From assembly GCA_025356735.1 (NCBI GenBank), contig JANXRT010000063.1, forward strand, positions 1 to 14,473: 14,473 nt of DNA, read 5' to 3'. Shown in pieces: positions 1 to 7,109 of the stretch. The notes beneath the pieces were generated by a model that was not told where the DNA came from, did not search any database, and saw only the letters and a program-made list of their open reading frames with translations. A program made the translations under genes and the position numbers. This DNA is from Acetobacteraceae bacterium. Its GTDB lineage: Bacteria > Pseudomonadota > Alphaproteobacteria > Acetobacterales > Acetobacteraceae. The stretch's first letter is position 1; the number at the start of each line of letters is the position of its first letter.

Positions 1-926
1 TGCACGACGAGGTCCGGGCGCGCTACTACGGCTGCGGCCTGGTGGCGCCGGAGGCGATCGGCGGCGCGCGCGTGCTCGACCTCGGCAGCGGCGCCGGCCA
101 GGACGCCTATGTGCTGGCGCAGATGGTCGGCGAGCGCGGCCAGGTCGTCGGCATCGACGCGACGCCCGGGCAGCTCGCGGTCGCCGAACGCCACCTCGAC
201 TGGCACCGCGACCGGTTCGGCTACGCCCGGTCGAACGTCCGCTTCGTCAACGGTGACATCGAACGGCTAGGCGAGCTGGAACTGGAGCCCGGGTTCGACG
301 TCATCGTCTCCAACTGCGTGATCAACCTGGTGGCCGACAAGGGCGCCGTGTTCCGCGCCGCGCACGATCTGCTGCGCGATGGCGGGGAGCTGCATTTCGC
401 CGACGTCTATGCCGACCGCCGGCTGCCGGCCGATCTCCGTCGCGACCCCGTGCTGCACGGCGAATGCCTGGCCGGCGCGCTCTACTGGGGCGACTTCCTG
501 GCGCTGGCGCGTGCGGCGGGGTTCGCCGACCCGCGCCTGCTGACCGACCGGCCGATCGCGATCACCGATCCGGCGATCGCGGCCAAACTCGGCGGCGCGC
601 GGTTCTTTTCCGCGACCTGGCGGCTGTTCCGGCTGGATGGGCTGGAGCCGGCCTGCGAGGATTACGGGCAGGCCGTCCGCTACCGCGGCACGCTGCCGGA
701 TGCGCCCGAGCGCTACGACCTCGACAAGCACCACTCGATCGAGACCGGCCGGGTGTTCCCGGTCTGCGGCAACACCTGGCAAATGCTGGCCGAGACCCGG
801 TTGGCGCCGCATTTCGACTTCCTGGACGGGGCCGGGCGCCATCTCGGGATTTTTGGCGGCTGCGGCACGGACATGCCGTTCGACGTGGGGGACAGGCCGG
901 CCGGCACCTCGACATCGTGCTGCTGA
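1..926 (+). CDS. arsM: ArsM-like arsenite S-adenosylmethionine methyltransferase, 5' end outside window
   Basis: The gene is open from the window edge (frame begins at base 3) to the TGA at 924-926, so the N-terminus is missing; the GTG at 42 is internal because conserved sequence (RYYGCGLV) lies before it. The class I methyltransferase SAM-binding motif VLDLGSGAGQD follows at once. Three cysteines fit the As(III)-binding set of arsenite methyltransferases: one in YYGCG, one in SNCVINLV and one in GECLAGALYW. Their spacing is 94 and 50 residues, against 95 and 50 that I recall for human AS3MT (C61, C156, C206). The C-terminal part carries PVCGNTW and FGGCGT and ends in a Cys-Cys pair, as many ArsM proteins do. 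The family transfers methyl groups from SAM to trivalent arsenic in the cytoplasm, giving methylated arsenicals or arsenosugar precursors. The cysteine pattern makes arsenic the likely substrate. The ten-base overlap with the next gene implies co-transcription. Confidence 0.8.
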   Translation, partial: HDEVRARYYGCGLVAPEAIGGARVLDLGSGAGQDAYVLAQMVGERGQVVGIDATPGQLAVAERHLDWHRDRFGYARSNVRFVNGDIERLGELELEPGFDVIVSNCVINLVADKGAVFRAAHDLLRDGGELHFADVYADRRLPADLRRDPVLHGECLAGALYWGDFLALARAAGFADPRLLTDRPIAITDPAIAAKLGGARFFSATWRLFRLDGLEPACEDYGQAVRYRGTLPDAPERYDLDKHHSIETGRVFPVCGNTWQMLAETRLAPHFDFLDGAGRHLGIFGGCGTDMPFDVGDRPAGTSTSCC

Positions 927-1678
927 GCACCCTGCTGCGCCGCCGCTCCTCGCTGGCCCTCGCCGCTTCACTTGGGCTCGCGGCCGGACGCGCAAAAGCG
1001 CAGGAGCAAGCAGCGCCGTTGCAAGCCTGGGCGTCGGTGCTGCACGACCATGTCGATGCGCTCGGGCGGGTGGATTTCGCCGCGGTCGAGGCCAACCCCG
1101 GGCCGCTCGCGGCCTATATCGCCCAAATCGCCGCGACCTCGCCCGACAGCGTGCCGCCGGGTGCTGAGCGGCTCGCCTACCTGATCAACTCCTACAACGC
1201 GCTGTCGATGCGGCACGTCATCGACAAGGGCATTCCACGCCGCCTGTCGCTGCTCGACCGGGCGCTGTTCTTCAAGTTCTCGCGCGTGACGGTGGGTGGG
1301 CGGCAGATCTCGCTCTACGACTACGAGAACGACATCATCCGCCCGGTCGGCGATGCCCGCGTGCACTTCGCCCTGAACTGCATGTCGGTGTCGTGCCCGC
1401 GCCTGCCGCGCGTGCCGTTCGCCGCCGCCGGGCTGGACGCGCAGCTCGACGCCGGCGCCCGGCTGTTCTTCGCCGAGCCGCGCAACCTCCGGGTCGAGCC
1501 GTCGCGCGGCGTGGTGACGGTCTCGGCGATCCTCGACTTCTACACGGCGGACTTCCTGCGCCACGCACCGAGCCTTGCCGCCTACGTCAACCTGTTCCGC
1601 GCCGAGCCGGTTCCAGTGGCCGACAAGATCGAATTCTTCGACTATGACTGGACGATCAACCGCCAGCCGGCCGCGTGA
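917..1678 (+). CDS. Exported DUF547-domain protein
   Basis: I chose the GTG at 917, which overlaps the methyltransferase stop by 10 nt and gives 253 residues. It starts directly with a signal peptide: an arginine-rich n-region (RRR at residues 8-10), a hydrophobic stretch of about 12 residues, and an AKA-QE cleavage site near residue 28. RRSSL is at best a weak Tat motif, so Sec export is the simpler reading. The mature part has the DUF547 hallmarks: LAYLINSYNALS (helix with the Asn/Tyr motif) and HFALNCMSVSCPRLP with its paired cysteines, then ILDFYTADF. DUF547 proteins have no settled biochemical function; some resemble cysteine-dependent or transglutaminase-like folds. As I recall, DUF547 genes occur next to arsM in arsenosugar-type clusters, and the overlapping arrangement here fits a shared role. 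No strong Shine-Dalgarno lies before the GTG, so translation probably depends on the upstream gene. Function unknown. Confidence 0.82.
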   Translation: MLLSTLLRRRSSLALAASLGLAAGRAKAQEQAAPLQAWASVLHDHVDALGRVDFAAVEANPGPLAAYIAQIAATSPDSVPPGAERLAYLINSYNALSMRHVIDKGIPRRLSLLDRALFFKFSRVTVGGRQISLYDYENDIIRPVGDARVHFALNCMSVSCPRLPRVPFAAAGLDAQLDAGARLFFAEPRNLRVEPSRGVVTVSAILDFYTADFLRHAPSLAAYVNLFRAEPVPVADKIEFFDYDWTINRQPAA

Positions 1679-1691
1679 CACATAACCCTGC

Positions 1692-1708
1692 CCTCGCATT
1701 TCACGAGG
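1692..1708. terminator. Small hairpin between convergent gene ends
   Basis: CCTCG (1692-1696) pairs with CGAGG (1704-1708) around a 7-nt loop. It lies in the 22-bp gap between the DUF547 stop and the stop of the convergent membrane-protein gene, and the latter's TGA (1703-1701) falls in the loop. No U-tract follows on either strand and the stem is only 5 bp, so a terminator role is tentative. Confidence 0.25.
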
Positions 1709-2015
1709 CAACGATCGACCTTTGGCTCAGCAGCCAGACCGCGAACACCGCGCCGATCCCGAGCCAGACGGCACGGGAATAACCCTGCTGGCGGAAGAAA
1801 TCGGCCCGCGCCGCCTCGTCATGCAGCGACCCTCTCACCAGCCGGTATTCGGCGTAGTGCCAATAGGGCGTGATCACGCACCATCCGGCGAAAAACCGCC
1901 ACGCCCAGCGCGGCGCGGGCGATCCGATCGGCGGCAGCGAAGCCCAGGCCAGCAGCGCCGCCAGCAGCCCGGCCACGGCCATCGTGGCGCGCAGCCGCCG
2001 ATATCCGCCCGTCAT
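1701..2015 (-). CDS. Small integral membrane protein, function unknown (104 aa)
   Basis: The ATG at 2015 overlaps the upstream radical SAM stop as ATGA (2015-2012), which sets the start and implies translational coupling; longer in-frame versions reading back into the radical SAM gene are not supported. The protein has a basic N-terminus (MTGGYRRLRA), a first membrane segment at about residues 12-28 (AVAGLLAALLAWASL), a hydrophobic aromatic stretch around 38-52 (WRFFAGWCVITPYWHY), a charged central section (residues 57-80) and a final membrane segment at about 82-97 (AVWLGIGAVFAVWLL). I recognise no named family. Because it is translated with the radical SAM enzyme, it may anchor that enzyme at the membrane or act on the same lipid-like or peptide substrate; that is inference from gene order alone. 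Confidence 0.72.
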   Translation of the reverse strand: MTGGYRRLRATMAVAGLLAALLAWASLPPIGSPAPRWAWRFFAGWCVITPYWHYAEYRLVRGSLHDEAARADFFRQQGYSRAVWLGIGAVFAVWLLSQRSIVAS

Positions 2016-3358
2016 GGCCGGGCCGCCTTCAGCCGTCCCTTCAGCGTCTTGGGGCCGAGCCGGACAGGACCGCCGGACGGCTTCGCGGCCGTTACCTCGC
2101 CGCTCAGCGGGTCCCACCAGCCTCGCCCCGTCGCCACCGGCTGCAGGATGTACGCATCGCGCCTGGCATTGTGCAGGCACATCGACACCGGGCCGGCCGC
2201 TGTCGCCACGCTGAACACGCAGGCATCGATCCGCTCGCAGTCGAGGCAGCCGGCATCCATGAAGTCGTGGAGGAAGAACGACAGCTTGTGCACCCGCAGG
2301 CGCGCGGCGAGCAGGTCACGGCGCATCGCCCACAGCTTGCGCGTGGCCCACGGCAAGGTGCGCGCCACCACGCCGGGCCGGGCAAGCAGTGCCCCGGCCA
2401 ACGCCGCCACGGCGCGCCACGGCCGGCGGCGGTCGAATTCCGTGCCGGCGCTGGCATCGAGCAGCCCGGCCAGCACCGCGTCGTCGTCGTACAGGTCGTG
2501 CACCGCCCCGTTCACCACCGCCGTCATGGCGTAGCGGTTGCAGCCGCCGTGGCCGACCGGCATGGCGAGGCGGAGCGGCGCGCCGGTGCCGGCGCGCAAT
2601 TGGGCGGACACGCTCTCGATCGTGATCGGCGTGGTGCTGGCGCCGGCCGTGCCGCGGCCGGTCGCCGCCTGCAGCTGGAACGAGGCCAGCCGTACCTGGG
2701 CCGCCTGCGCCACGAAGAATCCGGCCAGCGCCGGAATCTGGGAAAAATTCCCATCGAACACGGTGGTGTTGAACATCACCGCCAGCTCCAGCCCGGCGGC
2801 CCGCGCGATGTAGTCCAGCCGAATTGCGTTGAGCGCCGCCTCGGTCGCGAAGCCGGCGCGACCCTGCGTCATGTCGACGTGGAACGCGACATCGACCAGC
2901 CCCGCCTGGCCGAGCTGCGCCAGCAGGTCGGGCGTCGCCCTGATCCCGTTGGTGAGCAGCGCCGGGCGCATGCCGCGGTCGCGGATGCGGGCAACGATCG
3001 CCGCCAGCTCGTCGCGCGGCCGCAGCGTCGGATCGCCGCCGGTCACCTGCACGTCGGTGTTCGGGCCGTAATGGTCGCGGATCATGTCGATGCGGCGGAA
3101 CAGCTCGGGCAGCGGCAGGTCGCGCACCGCCTCCGAATGGTCCGACAGGTAGCACAGCGTGCAATCGAGGTTGCAGCGCTGCGTCACCTCCAGCGCGACG
3201 CAGCCCATGGCGAAGCGCCGGCCCATCGACTGCAGCTTATGCCACTGCCCGGTGGCCTCCATCCGGCGGCGGGCGGCGGCCAGCGGCGCCCCCGTCGGCA
3301 CGGGCGGCACCTGCCAGTTCGCGATCTCCGCCGGCGTCATGATGCGTCTGGCCGTCAC
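2012..3358 (-). CDS. Radical SAM enzyme with C-terminal auxiliary cysteine cluster
   Basis: I chose the GTG at 3358 (448 aa) because AGGAG sits 5 nt upstream; the ATG at 3340 is 23 nt from that site. The SAM-cleaving 4Fe-4S motif is C62-x3-C66-x2-C69 (RCNLDCTLCYLS), followed by the GGDP SAM-binding motif at 107-110 and LLTNG at about 134-138. C273 (GGCNRY) and a late group C371, C374, C380 and C394 (GCLDCERIDAC and MCLHN) probably bind an auxiliary iron-sulfur cluster, in a layout like SPASM/Twitch domains. Such enzymes make a 5'-deoxyadenosyl radical from SAM to modify peptides, lipids or small molecules. The sequence looks to me like the COG1964 group (predicted Fe-S oxidoreductases, which include lipid-tail-coupling tetraether synthases), but I cannot confirm that and the substrate is unknown. 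It is coupled to a small membrane protein downstream. It is not the ArsS type (different cysteine-motif context), so a link to the nearby arsM is unproven. Confidence 0.85.
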   Translation of the reverse strand: MTARRIMTPAEIANWQVPPVPTGAPLAAARRRMEATGQWHKLQSMGRRFAMGCVALEVTQRCNLDCTLCYLSDHSEAVRDLPLPELFRRIDMIRDHYGPNTDVQVTGGDPTLRPRDELAAIVARIRDRGMRPALLTNGIRATPDLLAQLGQAGLVDVAFHVDMTQGRAGFATEAALNAIRLDYIARAAGLELAVMFNTTVFDGNFSQIPALAGFFVAQAAQVRLASFQLQAATGRGTAGASTTPITIESVSAQLRAGTGAPLRLAMPVGHGGCNRYAMTAVVNGAVHDLYDDDAVLAGLLDASAGTEFDRRRPWRAVAALAGALLARPGVVARTLPWATRKLWAMRRDLLAARLRVHKLSFFLHDFMDAGCLDCERIDACVFSVATAAGPVSMCLHNARRDAYILQPVATGRGWWDPLSGEVTAAKPSGGPVRLGPKTLKGRLKAARP

Positions 3359-3363
3359 CTCAG

Positions 3364-3368
3364 CTCCT
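3364..3368 (-). promoter_or_regulatory. Shine-Dalgarno deciding a GTG start
   Basis: AGGAG on the minus strand lies 5 nt upstream of the GTG at 3358. It favours this GTG over the ATG at 3340 as the start of the radical SAM gene, adding six residues (VTARRI) to the N-terminus. Confidence 0.65.
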
Positions 3369-3419
3369 GACCTGGTTGCCGGATTCAGGATATGCGTGCG
3401 CCGCAGGCAGAAGAAAGCA

Positions 3420-3527
3420 TGGGGCTCTGCCCCAAACCCCGCCAAGGGGCCGTCGCCCCTTGTATCCCCTATACTTGAGGGATGCGCTCCCGGGCGCTTC
3501 CCGGGCGGGGTCAGGGGCAGAGCCCCA
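3420..3527. repeat. 108-bp symmetric palindromic repeat (BIME-like)
   Basis: The outer arms 3420-3443 and 3504-3527 are inverted copies of each other, 22 of 24 positions matching, each with the core GGGGCTCTGCCCC then ACCCCGCC. Inside lie two hairpins: CAAGGGGC/GCCCCTTG (3443-3450 with 3455-3462, loop CGTC) and CCCGGG/CCCGGG (3489-3494 with 3500-3505, loop CGCTT on the plus strand). At the exact centre, ATCCC (3464-3468) pairs with GGGAT (3479-3483). All symmetric parts share the midpoint 3473.5. The element fills much of the 254-bp gap between the divergent radical SAM and FAD-oxidoreductase genes, and one further half-unit occurs at 9319-9356. It resembles bacterial interspersed mosaic elements made of paired REP units. 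Outside it, the gap shows only the two ribosome binding sites; I found no convincing promoter. Confidence 0.8.
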
Positions 3528-3612
3528 GCCTTCCTTGCCTACGGCGTTCGGCACGGCAACATGGCAATCGACACCGGCGTGGCGACACCCCGCGCAGAAT
3601 GGGAGAAGCTGA

Positions 3613-4854
3613 ATGCAGGACGTGCTCGTGCTCGGTGCCGGAATGGTCGGCGTCTCGGTCGCGCTGCATCTGAGACGGCGCGGATGCGACGTGACCCTGA
3701 TCGACCGCAACCCGCCGGGCGAGGGCGCGTCGTTCGGCAATGGCGGCCTGATCCAGCGCGAGGCCGTGTTCCCGCACGCCTTCCCACGCGCCTTGGCCGA
3801 ATTGCGGCGCATCGCCGGCAACGCCGCCATCGATGTCGCCTACCATCCGCTCGCGCTGCCCGGCTTCGCCTCGCCGCTGCTGCGTTACTGGTGGAACTCG
3901 CAGCCCGAGCGCTACCTGCACGCGGTGCTCGGCCATTCCCGGCTGATCGCCACCTGCCTCGACGAACACGCGGCGCTGGCGCGCGAGGCCGGGGCGGCCG
4001 ACCTGCTGCGCCCGATCGGCTACCTGCGGATGTTCGGCGACGCCGGCAGGCTGGCGGCCGCGCTGGCGCAGGCCGAGACCGCCCACCGCGACTACGGCGT
4101 CGGCTACGCGGCGCTGGACGGCGCGGCGCTGGCCAGGGCCGAGCCGCATCTGAGGGTGACCCGCGCCGGCGCCGTGCACTGGACCGATCCGTATTCGGTC
4201 AGCGACCCGCATGGCCTGACCAACGCCTATGCGCGGCTGTTCGTGGCCGAGGGCGGCACCCTGGCGATCGGCGACGCGGCGACCCTGGCGCGTGGCGCGC
4301 AAGGCTGGCGCGTGCGGACGGAGGATGGCCCGGCGGAGGCCGCGCGGGTCGTGGTGGCGCTCGGCGCCGCGTCCGCCCGGGTGACGGCGCCGTTCGGCTA
4401 CGCGCCGCCGCTGTTCGGCAAGCGCGGCTACCACATGCATTACGGGCTGCGCGGCAACGCCGTGCTGAACCGTCCGCTGCTCGACGGCGACAGCGGCTTC
4501 CTGATGGCGCCGATGCGCCACGGCGTCCGCCTGACCACGGGCGCCGAGTTCGCCCGCGACGCGGCGCCTGCCACCCCCGTGCAGCTGGAGCGGGCCGAGC
4601 CGGTGGCACGGCAACTGCTTCCCCTGGCGGAGCGCGTGGACGCCACCCCCTGGATGGGTGTGCGCCCGTGCACGCCGGACATGCTGCCGATCATCGGCCA
4701 CGTGCCGGGACAGGACGATCTGTGGTGCGCCTTCGGCCACGCGCACCAGGGCCTGACGCTGGGCCCGACCACCGGCCGGCTGGTGGCGGAGATGATGACG
4801 GGCGAGGCGCCGTTCCTCGATCCCCAGCCCTACCGGCCCGAACGCTTCCGTTAG
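3613..4854 (+). CDS. DadA-like FAD-dependent oxidoreductase (DAO family)
   Basis: This 413-residue protein opens with the dinucleotide-binding motif G8-x-G10-x2-G13 (VLVLGAGMVGVSVALHL) and an acidic residue, D31, closing the second strand, as in FAD enzymes. SFGNGG (40-45) matches the flavin-contact segment of D-amino-acid dehydrogenases. The C-terminal signature WMGVRPCTPDMLPIIG and the following GHAHQGLTLGPTTGRLVAEMM are typical of the DadA/glycine-oxidase branch. The start is set by GGGAG seven nt before the ATG. Family members deaminate D-amino acids, sarcosine, hydroxyproline or similar secondary amines, usually at the inner membrane face and passing electrons to quinone. The exact substrate cannot be read from sequence. 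The gene stands alone: it diverges from the radical SAM gene behind the palindromic repeat and its stop overlaps the stop of the convergent paoC-type gene by 4 nt. Confidence 0.87.
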   Translation: MQDVLVLGAGMVGVSVALHLRRRGCDVTLIDRNPPGEGASFGNGGLIQREAVFPHAFPRALAELRRIAGNAAIDVAYHPLALPGFASPLLRYWWNSQPERYLHAVLGHSRLIATCLDEHAALAREAGAADLLRPIGYLRMFGDAGRLAAALAQAETAHRDYGVGYAALDGAALARAEPHLRVTRAGAVHWTDPYSVSDPHGLTNAYARLFVAEGGTLAIGDAATLARGAQGWRVRTEDGPAEAARVVVALGAASARVTAPFGYAPPLFGKRGYHMHYGLRGNAVLNRPLLDGDSGFLMAPMRHGVRLTTGAEFARDAAPATPVQLERAEPVARQLLPLAERVDATPWMGVRPCTPDMLPIIGHVPGQDDLWCAFGHAHQGLTLGPTTGRLVAEMMTGEAPFLDPQPYRPERFR

Positions 4855-7109
4855 GCGTCGAGCAGCCGGTCCAGCGTGATCGGGAAGCGGCGCACGCGCA
4901 CGCCGGTCGCGTGCCAGACCGCGTTGGCGATGGCGCCCGCCGTGCCCGTGATGCCGATCTCGCCGACGCCCTTGATGCCGAGCGCGTTGACATGGACGTC
5001 GCGCTCCTCGACCAGAATCGCCTCGATGCTCGGCACGTCGGCGTTCACCGGCACGTGGTAGTCGGCCAGGTTCGGGTTCATCGGCCGGCCGGTGCGCCGG
5101 TCCATCACGGCGTGCTCGTGCAGCGCGAACGACACGCCCCAGATCATGCCGCCATAGTACTGGCTGCGGACCAGGCGCGGGTTGACGATGGTGCCGGCGG
5201 CGAACGCGCCGACCAGCCTTGTCACCCGGACCTGGCCGAAATCGGGGTCCACCTTGACCTCGGCGAACACCGCCCCGTGCGCGTGCATGGCGTAGGCGGA
5301 TTGCGCCGCCGGGTCGGCCGCCCCGGTGCCGCTTCCCTCGATCTCGGCGACCCCGGCGCGGGCCAGGATGTCGGCGTAGCTTTCGCTTCGCCCCTCGTCG
5401 TCGCGGCGATGCAGCCGGCCGCCGCGCGCGATCACGCCCGCGTTGCCCGCCCCGAACAGCGGCGAGCGTTGGTCCGCCATCGCCAGTTCGGCAAGCTTGG
5501 CGATCACGTCGGCACCGGCGCCGTCGATCGCCGCGCCGACCGTCGCCGTGTGGGCCGAGCCACCGGCGATGCCCGCATCCGGCAGGTCGGAGGTGCCCGA
5601 ATGGAACTCCGTCCGCTCCGCGTCGAGGCCGAGCGCGTCGGCCGCGATCTGGGCGAAAGCGGTCCAGGCGCCCTGGCCCATGTCGTGCGCGCCGGTCTCC
5701 ACCAGCCCGGTGCCGTCCCGGCGCAGCACCGCCCGCGCGTGGCCCTGGAACATCAGCGCCGGGAACACCGCCGTGCCCATGCCCCAACCGACCAGCGTGC
5801 CGGCGTCGTCCCGCATCTGCCGCGCGGCCTGCGGGCGCCCGGCCCAGCCGAACCGCTCGGCGCCCTGCTGGTAGCACTGGCGCAGCGCCTTGGAGGAGAA
5901 CGGCTTGCCGCTCATCGGCTCCGTCTCGGCGTAGTTCTTCAGCCGGAACGCCAGTGGGTCCATGCCGCAGGCCAGCGCCATCTCGTCGATCGCGCTCTCC
6001 AGCGCGGCGCTGCCGGGGGCCTCGCCCGGCGCCCGCATGAACAGCGGCGTGCCGGTGTCGATGCGCACCGCCTCATGCGAAGTGGCGATCGCCGGGCTGG
6101 CATATAGCGCGTGGGAGGCGTTGGCCGCCGGCTCGATGAAATCGTCGAACGTGCTGGTGGCGGTCTTGGCGTGATGGCTCAGCGCGGTCAGCGCGCCGTT
6201 GCCGTCGGTGCCCATCCGCAGCGTCTGCCGGGTGGCGGCGCGGTGGCCGACCGGGCCGTACATCTGCTCGCGCCGCAGCACCAGTTTTACGGGTCGGCCG
6301 ACCAGCCGGGCGGCCATGATGCCGAGCATCTGCGGCCCCTTGACCAGCCCCTTCGAGCCGAAGCCGCCGCCCAGGAACGGGCTGCGGATGTGGATGTTGC
6401 CGGGCGGAATGCCGAACAGCCCGGCGATGCGGCCCTGCGCCATCGCCATGCCCTGGCTCGGCGTGTCGATCGACAGCGTGTCGCCGTCCCAGGCGGCGAC
6501 GATGGCGTGCGGCTCCATCGCGTTGTGGTACTGCGCCGGCGTGTCGTAGGTCGCCTCCATCCGCACCGACGCGGCCGCCATGCCGGCCTCGACATCGCCG
6601 GGGCTCTCGCCGGCCGGGCCGCCGGCGCCGACCGCCGGAGGGACGAAGCTGTCGGCCGAGTCCAGGCCCATGCGCGTGGCCTCTGTTTCGTATTTCGGGC
6701 GCAAAAGCGCGGCGCCCTCGGTCGCGGCCTCCAGCGTGTCGGCCACCACGACGGCGATCGGCTGGTTGGCGTAGCGCACGCGGTCGTTCTGCAGCACGTC
6801 GAGCCGGAACATGAACGGATTGTCCTTGGCGTCCGGGTCCTGCGCCAGCTTCGGCGCGTTTTCCGATGTTATCACCTCGATCACGCCGGGATGGGCTTTC
6901 GCGGCCGCGACATCGAGCGAAACAACGCGGCCGCGGGAGATGCTGCTGACCGCCATCACCGCGTGGACCATGCCGGGCGGGTGGTTATCGGCGGCGAACC
7001 GGGCGGCGCCGGTGGCCTTCTGCACGCCCTCGCGCCGGGTCGCCGGCTGGCCGATGCTGGAGCCCATCCGGATGTGCGCCGGAGCTTGCGGGGAGTTCGT
7101 GTCAGGCAT
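4851..7109 (-). CDS. paoC: Molybdenum-cofactor subunit of PaoABC-type aldehyde oxidoreductase
   Basis: The 752-residue protein is the large catalytic subunit of a xanthine-oxidase-family hydroxylase. The N-terminal a/b-hammerhead domain (about 25-140) is followed by Mo-cofactor-binding regions with QYHNAMEPHA (193-202), FLGGGFGSK (245-253), FMRAPGEAPG (357-366) and MGQGAWT. The catalytic glutamate is E717 in KGVGEIG. The ending, ANAVWHATG then RRFPITLDRLL, closely follows E. coli PaoC (YagR, about 732 aa as I recall). These enzymes oxidise aromatic and aliphatic aldehydes to carboxylic acids using water at a Mo centre, usually carrying molybdopterin cytosine dinucleotide in Pao proteins. The ATG at 7109 overlaps the FAD-subunit stop as ATGCCTGA. 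The 3' end overlaps the stop of the convergent oxidoreductase gene. Substrate choice is inferred from the subfamily only. Confidence 0.92.
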   Translation of the reverse strand: MPDTNSPQAPAHIRMGSSIGQPATRREGVQKATGAARFAADNHPPGMVHAVMAVSSISRGRVVSLDVAAAKAHPGVIEVITSENAPKLAQDPDAKDNPFMFRLDVLQNDRVRYANQPIAVVVADTLEAATEGAALLRPKYETEATRMGLDSADSFVPPAVGAGGPAGESPGDVEAGMAAASVRMEATYDTPAQYHNAMEPHAIVAAWDGDTLSIDTPSQGMAMAQGRIAGLFGIPPGNIHIRSPFLGGGFGSKGLVKGPQMLGIMAARLVGRPVKLVLRREQMYGPVGHRAATRQTLRMGTDGNGALTALSHHAKTATSTFDDFIEPAANASHALYASPAIATSHEAVRIDTGTPLFMRAPGEAPGSAALESAIDEMALACGMDPLAFRLKNYAETEPMSGKPFSSKALRQCYQQGAERFGWAGRPQAARQMRDDAGTLVGWGMGTAVFPALMFQGHARAVLRRDGTGLVETGAHDMGQGAWTAFAQIAADALGLDAERTEFHSGTSDLPDAGIAGGSAHTATVGAAIDGAGADVIAKLAELAMADQRSPLFGAGNAGVIARGGRLHRRDDEGRSESYADILARAGVAEIEGSGTGAADPAAQSAYAMHAHGAVFAEVKVDPDFGQVRVTRLVGAFAAGTIVNPRLVRSQYYGGMIWGVSFALHEHAVMDRRTGRPMNPNLADYHVPVNADVPSIEAILVEERDVHVNALGIKGVGEIGITGTAGAIANAVWHATGVRVRRFPITLDRLLDA

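Noticed and set aside
2012..3358. Radical SAM enzyme as ArsS (arsenosugar synthase) because of nearby arsM
   Set aside because: The cysteine motif context (CNLDCTLCYLSDHSE) and the C-terminal cysteine group do not fit the ArsS sequences I know, and it is on the opposite strand.
3470..3475. TATACT as a -10 box for the FAD oxidoreductase gene
   Set aside because: No suitable -35 hexamer lies 16-18 bp upstream, and the sequence is the centre of the palindromic repeat.
3444..3527. Hairpins as a rho-independent terminator
   Set aside because: They lie between divergent genes, where no transcript should end, and lack a U-tract; a structured repeat explains them better.
3511..5877. Long minus-strand open frame (788 codons)
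   Set aside because: It covers the FAD oxidoreductase in antisense and part of paoC in another frame; the composition is shadow-like and every recognised motif belongs to the other frames.
3159..6107. Very long plus-strand open frame (982 codons)
   Set aside because: It lies opposite the radical SAM and paoC genes and across the FAD oxidoreductase; its product is Arg/Ala/Gly-rich low-complexity sequence without domains, as expected for a shadow frame in GC-rich DNA.
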